From Acarospora socialis (taxonomy: Eukaryota; Ascomycota; Lecanoromycetes; Acarosporales; Acarosporaceae), in the NCBI GenBank assembly GCA_025617375.2, contig JAMYGW020000001.1, positions 1 through 64,000 on the forward strand: 64,000 nt of DNA, read 5' to 3'. Under the pieces are notes generated by a model. That model ran no database searches, was not told the DNA's origin, and saw only the letters and a program-made list of their open reading frames with translations. Positions 61,617-64,000 of this stretch are shown here, piece after piece (the first letter of the stretch is position 1; every line of letters begins with the position of its first letter). The position numbers and the translations under genes are program-made.

Positions 61617-62243
61617 CTAGTCTTTCCCAAACCACGTCTTGTGCCCCTACACCGACCCGAATGTCAGTCCAGTACCCATCGAAGACGTAATCTCACATAT
61701 AGTATGATGGCAAGGCTAACTGGAGACGTACCAGTGTCAAGCGGCCCATCATGTACATTGCACCTGTATACCTGTCAACAAGGAAACTTACTGGCCAAGG
61801 GCAGCTAGGGATGGTGTTTTGACGTACTGCCGAAGGTTCCGAACAGGATAACATAGTAAGGGTAAAGAAGGTATTTGCTTCGGTGGGTCTATTGACAGAG
61901 CCAGATAATTAGCCATCAATCGCTTCGGCAGTGGACGAGTAAAGGAGCGCTTCAAGATGGACTCCTCGCCAGAAGGCAGCACTCGAGTTGGCGATACTGA
62001 CCTTGTGCCATTGGCGTAAACCGTCATGTCTCTGGAACAGGCGCTGGTAGTAAGGAACGCGGTTCTCACGGTAAACCCAGCTATATGAGCAACACGTCAG
62101 TCAGCTACCTAGGTAGGCTCTATGGATGCGTTGTCGGGCAATCTTCCAGTTCTGCTCGTTCGTGTGTCTTTGTAGTCGATTGCATCCGAGGACGTCATGA
62201 GTCTCCCTTGAATCATACAGAGTGATATGACTTACCCAGGCAT
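61617..62243 (-). CDS. COX7: Cytochrome c oxidase subunit 7 (COX7A-like)
   Basis: Five small exons (62236-62243, 62002-62080, 61828-61888, 61732-61763, 61617-61646) join to 69 residues. The sequence runs MPGWVYRENRVPYYQRLFQ, WHKTHRSKYLLYPYYV, then ILFGTFGSAMYMMGR, then GHKTWFGKD. It has a matrix-side N-terminus, one membrane helix and a short C-terminus, as in subunit VIIa of complex IV in the inner membrane. The first exon is only 8 nt (ATG CCT GG); without it no start codon is available. All introns are GT-AG. The short exons hide it from ORF scans. Confidence 0.82.
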
Positions 62244-62512
62244 GTTGCGTGGTTTCGGCGATCAAGAGATCGACTGAGTCCTCAATTGATTCTGGGTGAT
62301 CGAACAACTTGATGGTGGAGGGGAGCTCAAGAGTTCCGAATTGAAGCTCCCCCCAGAAGCTGACTAAGCAACCTTTAGCGTGGCCTCTGCCCTCGACAGA
62401 GGGAGAGGAGAACCTTGCCTTCTTAGAATTGATTCTTCGACTTACTACAGCCGCCCAGTTGACACTTCCCTACAGTCCCGATGCAATTCTTTACTTCAAG
62501 CTACTTGGTACG

Positions 62513-64000
62513 ATGGGCTTGGTGCTGTGGCGGCTTGTCAAGAGACCCCCAACGCTTATGACCCTCGACAAGTTCATAGCACGGCTAAAGAAGCTACCAA
62601 GGTTAACGAACTTCTACCAACGTCAAATCTCCTGTGCGTCGAGCACAAACACACCTTTCGCCGCTTTAGCCCCAATTGAGCATGAGACGAAAGAGTGGCA
62701 GGAAGCTGTAGATCAGGGACGCAACGACGATCGGGAAAGAGACCTTCCACGGAAGCGGGGCATGGTAGTCAGGACGGTCCTTTCTGAGAATCGTCTGGGT
62801 ATTCTTCACTCGCTGCCGACTCCGGAAGCGGTCTCAGTGGGCCAGCAAAAGAAAGCAGGAGAGGAGGAGGTGACGGAGGAAGGCAGTGGTGTTCTGCCAT
62901 GTATCCCTTCGTTGGAGCAAAAGACGGTATTACGGAGAGTTCAATCCACGCACAGAAGGAGTTTTCGACATCGGCTGTTGGGTTGGGAAGACCTCCACTT
63001 CGAGTCCAACGTTGGGCAAGATAATGCTTTCGGCTTGCAGCTTGTCGACGATCCCAAATATAGCGGCAACTTTCGGATCTGGGTCGAGCTCCTCCGTTTC
63101 AGGCAGCGTATATATGGTCTCCAGGGGACGGTAGATATATGGGAAGGAATTAAGAGAAGGGGACTGAGTCTTCCCGTACGCGGACCGGAGGCGGATGTAC
63201 TGTGGAGCAGCGTCATAGTACTCGGATTCGAGCAGTCAAAATTTCTAGATGAGGTTTATTTGCACGCACGGAAGATCTTCGATGTCACTGGAGGGGCATG
63301 GCAGGGGATATATAAGAAAGTCGTGGGTCATACACTTGCAACGGATCCCAGTCAGGCGTACAGATGGCATAAACTAATATTGCCATTACACCGCCCAAGT
63401 TCGGATGACGTTGGCTATGTCTTTAGGCAGGCATTGACGAGCAAGGCTGCCCTCAGTGTCTTTGAGCAGATCTATACGGAGCATGGCGTGCACACTAGAT
63501 ATGCCAATATTGTTCCACCGCTCTGCAACTTGGAGTTGTACTACACTGCACGCCACTGGCATTACCTCCTCTTGCGCAGGGGCGATTTGCCTAGCAGTTC
63601 TCACGTTGTGAGACCACTGGTGAGGCATCTAGCATTGTATAAAAGCTCAGACCAATTACGAGATTTTACTCGGAGCCTGGTTGATGCTGGCGTTCCTTTT
63701 ACAGTGTCCTGGTCCCACGCCGTTCAGAAAGCCCAGATTATATCCAGAGAAGCAATGAACCGTATACTTGGAGAAGCCCATTCGATCGCGCCGAAATCTT
63801 TCAGTGACGAGTTTTGTGCAAGACTGTTCGCAACAAGAGCGTTTTCTGTAGATACGGTCATGAAGGGCCTGCGTATGCTTGGATTGGAAGCTATAGGGCC
63901 TTTATCCTTGAAAGAGATAGCAGGGCGAGATGCTACTACGGAAGCAGTAGCCGCACGGATGGATCAGTTCCGTGAGCTCGGAATCTCGGTCGGCAATTCA
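62513..64000 (+). CDS. Large helical mitochondrial-type protein, PPR-like (3' partial)
   Basis: An uninterrupted frame of 496 codons from the first in-frame ATG (62513) to the window end; it is open upstream to 62344, so the true start or a 5' exon may lie earlier. The first 130 residues are basic and low complexity. The rest is built of about 35-residue helical pairs, for example IWVELLRFRQRIYGLQGTVD followed by IKRRGLSLPVRGPEADVLWS, and AMNRILGEAHS, which resembles degenerate pentatricopeptide repeats. Such proteins act in fungal mitochondrial RNA processing or translation. No catalytic motif is seen. Confidence 0.6.
   Translation, partial: MGLVLWRLVKRPPTLMTLDKFIARLKKLPRLTNFYQRQISCASSTNTPFAALAPIEHETKEWQEAVDQGRNDDRERDLPRKRGMVVRTVLSENRLGILHSLPTPEAVSVGQQKKAGEEEVTEEGSGVLPCIPSLEQKTVLRRVQSTHRRSFRHRLLGWEDLHFESNVGQDNAFGLQLVDDPKYSGNFRIWVELLRFRQRIYGLQGTVDIWEGIKRRGLSLPVRGPEADVLWSSVIVLGFEQSKFLDEVYLHARKIFDVTGGAWQGIYKKVVGHTLATDPSQAYRWHKLILPLHRPSSDDVGYVFRQALTSKAALSVFEQIYTEHGVHTRYANIVPPLCNLELYYTARHWHYLLLRRGDLPSSSHVVRPLVRHLALYKSSDQLRDFTRSLVDAGVPFTVSWSHAVQKAQIISREAMNRILGEAHSIAPKSFSDEFCARLFATRAFSVDTVMKGLRMLGLEAIGPLSLKEIAGRDATTEAVAARMDQFRELGISVGNS

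Noticed and set aside
62244-62340. Minus-strand frame reading FDHPESIEDSVDLLIAETTQ as an upstream exon of COX7
   Set aside because: Its splice phase does not fit the COX7 exon; the ATG at 62243 gives a complete in-frame protein.

Overview
The window looks like a subtelomeric region of a filamentous ascomycete (Pezizomycotina, plausibly Dothideomycetes). Reasons: TTAGGG-type telomere repeats, short spliceosomal introns (45-160 bp) in almost every gene, RIP-like C-to-T decay of transposons, and an orthologue set typical of such fungi (MDM34, IPK1, ECM15, YAF9, COQ11, SYF2, COX7). Most gene models were built by hand by joining exons; in each the spliced length is a multiple of three.

Layout. 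1-3450 is AT-rich mitochondrial-type DNA: ORFs that read through TGA as Trp, tRNA-Asp, tRNA-Val and a nad1-like fragment. It is joined to about 143 bp of (CCCTAA)n at 3453-3595, whose orientation makes it the left telomere of the DNA to its right, so the mitochondrial block lies outside the chromosome end. 3596-11700 is repeat-rich subtelomere with a complete but decayed Ty3/gypsy chromovirus (4810-11003, 5-bp target duplication) and a solo LTR. 11.9-45.9 kb is gene-rich. 45916-55322 is a Mutator-like element (about 61-bp inverted repeats, 9-bp target duplication, ruined transposase) with a second chromovirus nested inside (46383-52600). 55.9-64 kb is gene-rich again.

Main biology. 13.9-26.8 kb reads as a subtelomeric secondary-metabolite cluster built around phenylpyruvate. 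Its core gene (22306-26842) appears to encode one 1375-aa polypeptide in which a complete class I DAHP synthase (entry step of the shikimate pathway) is fused to an A-T-TE NRPS-like enzyme of the arylpyruvate-condensing kind. Beside it are a prephenate dehydratase (makes phenylpyruvate), a seven-exon P450, and one or two SAM methyltransferases. I infer that the cluster carries its own precursor supply, from PEP and erythrose-4-phosphate to phenylpyruvate, then dimerises phenylpyruvate and tailors the product by oxidation and methylation. An 89-bp minisatellite fills the divergent promoter between the core gene and a methyltransferase, and a small TA-flanked inverted-repeat element sits between that methyltransferase and the P450.

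From about 27 kb the genes are housekeeping or general: ERMES subunit, inositol kinase, thiamine-binding-like protein, secreted PLC-like protein, YEATS protein, COQ11, splicing factor, two short-chain dehydrogenases, carotenoid oxygenase, CCDC47-like ER protein, COX7 and a partial PPR-like protein.
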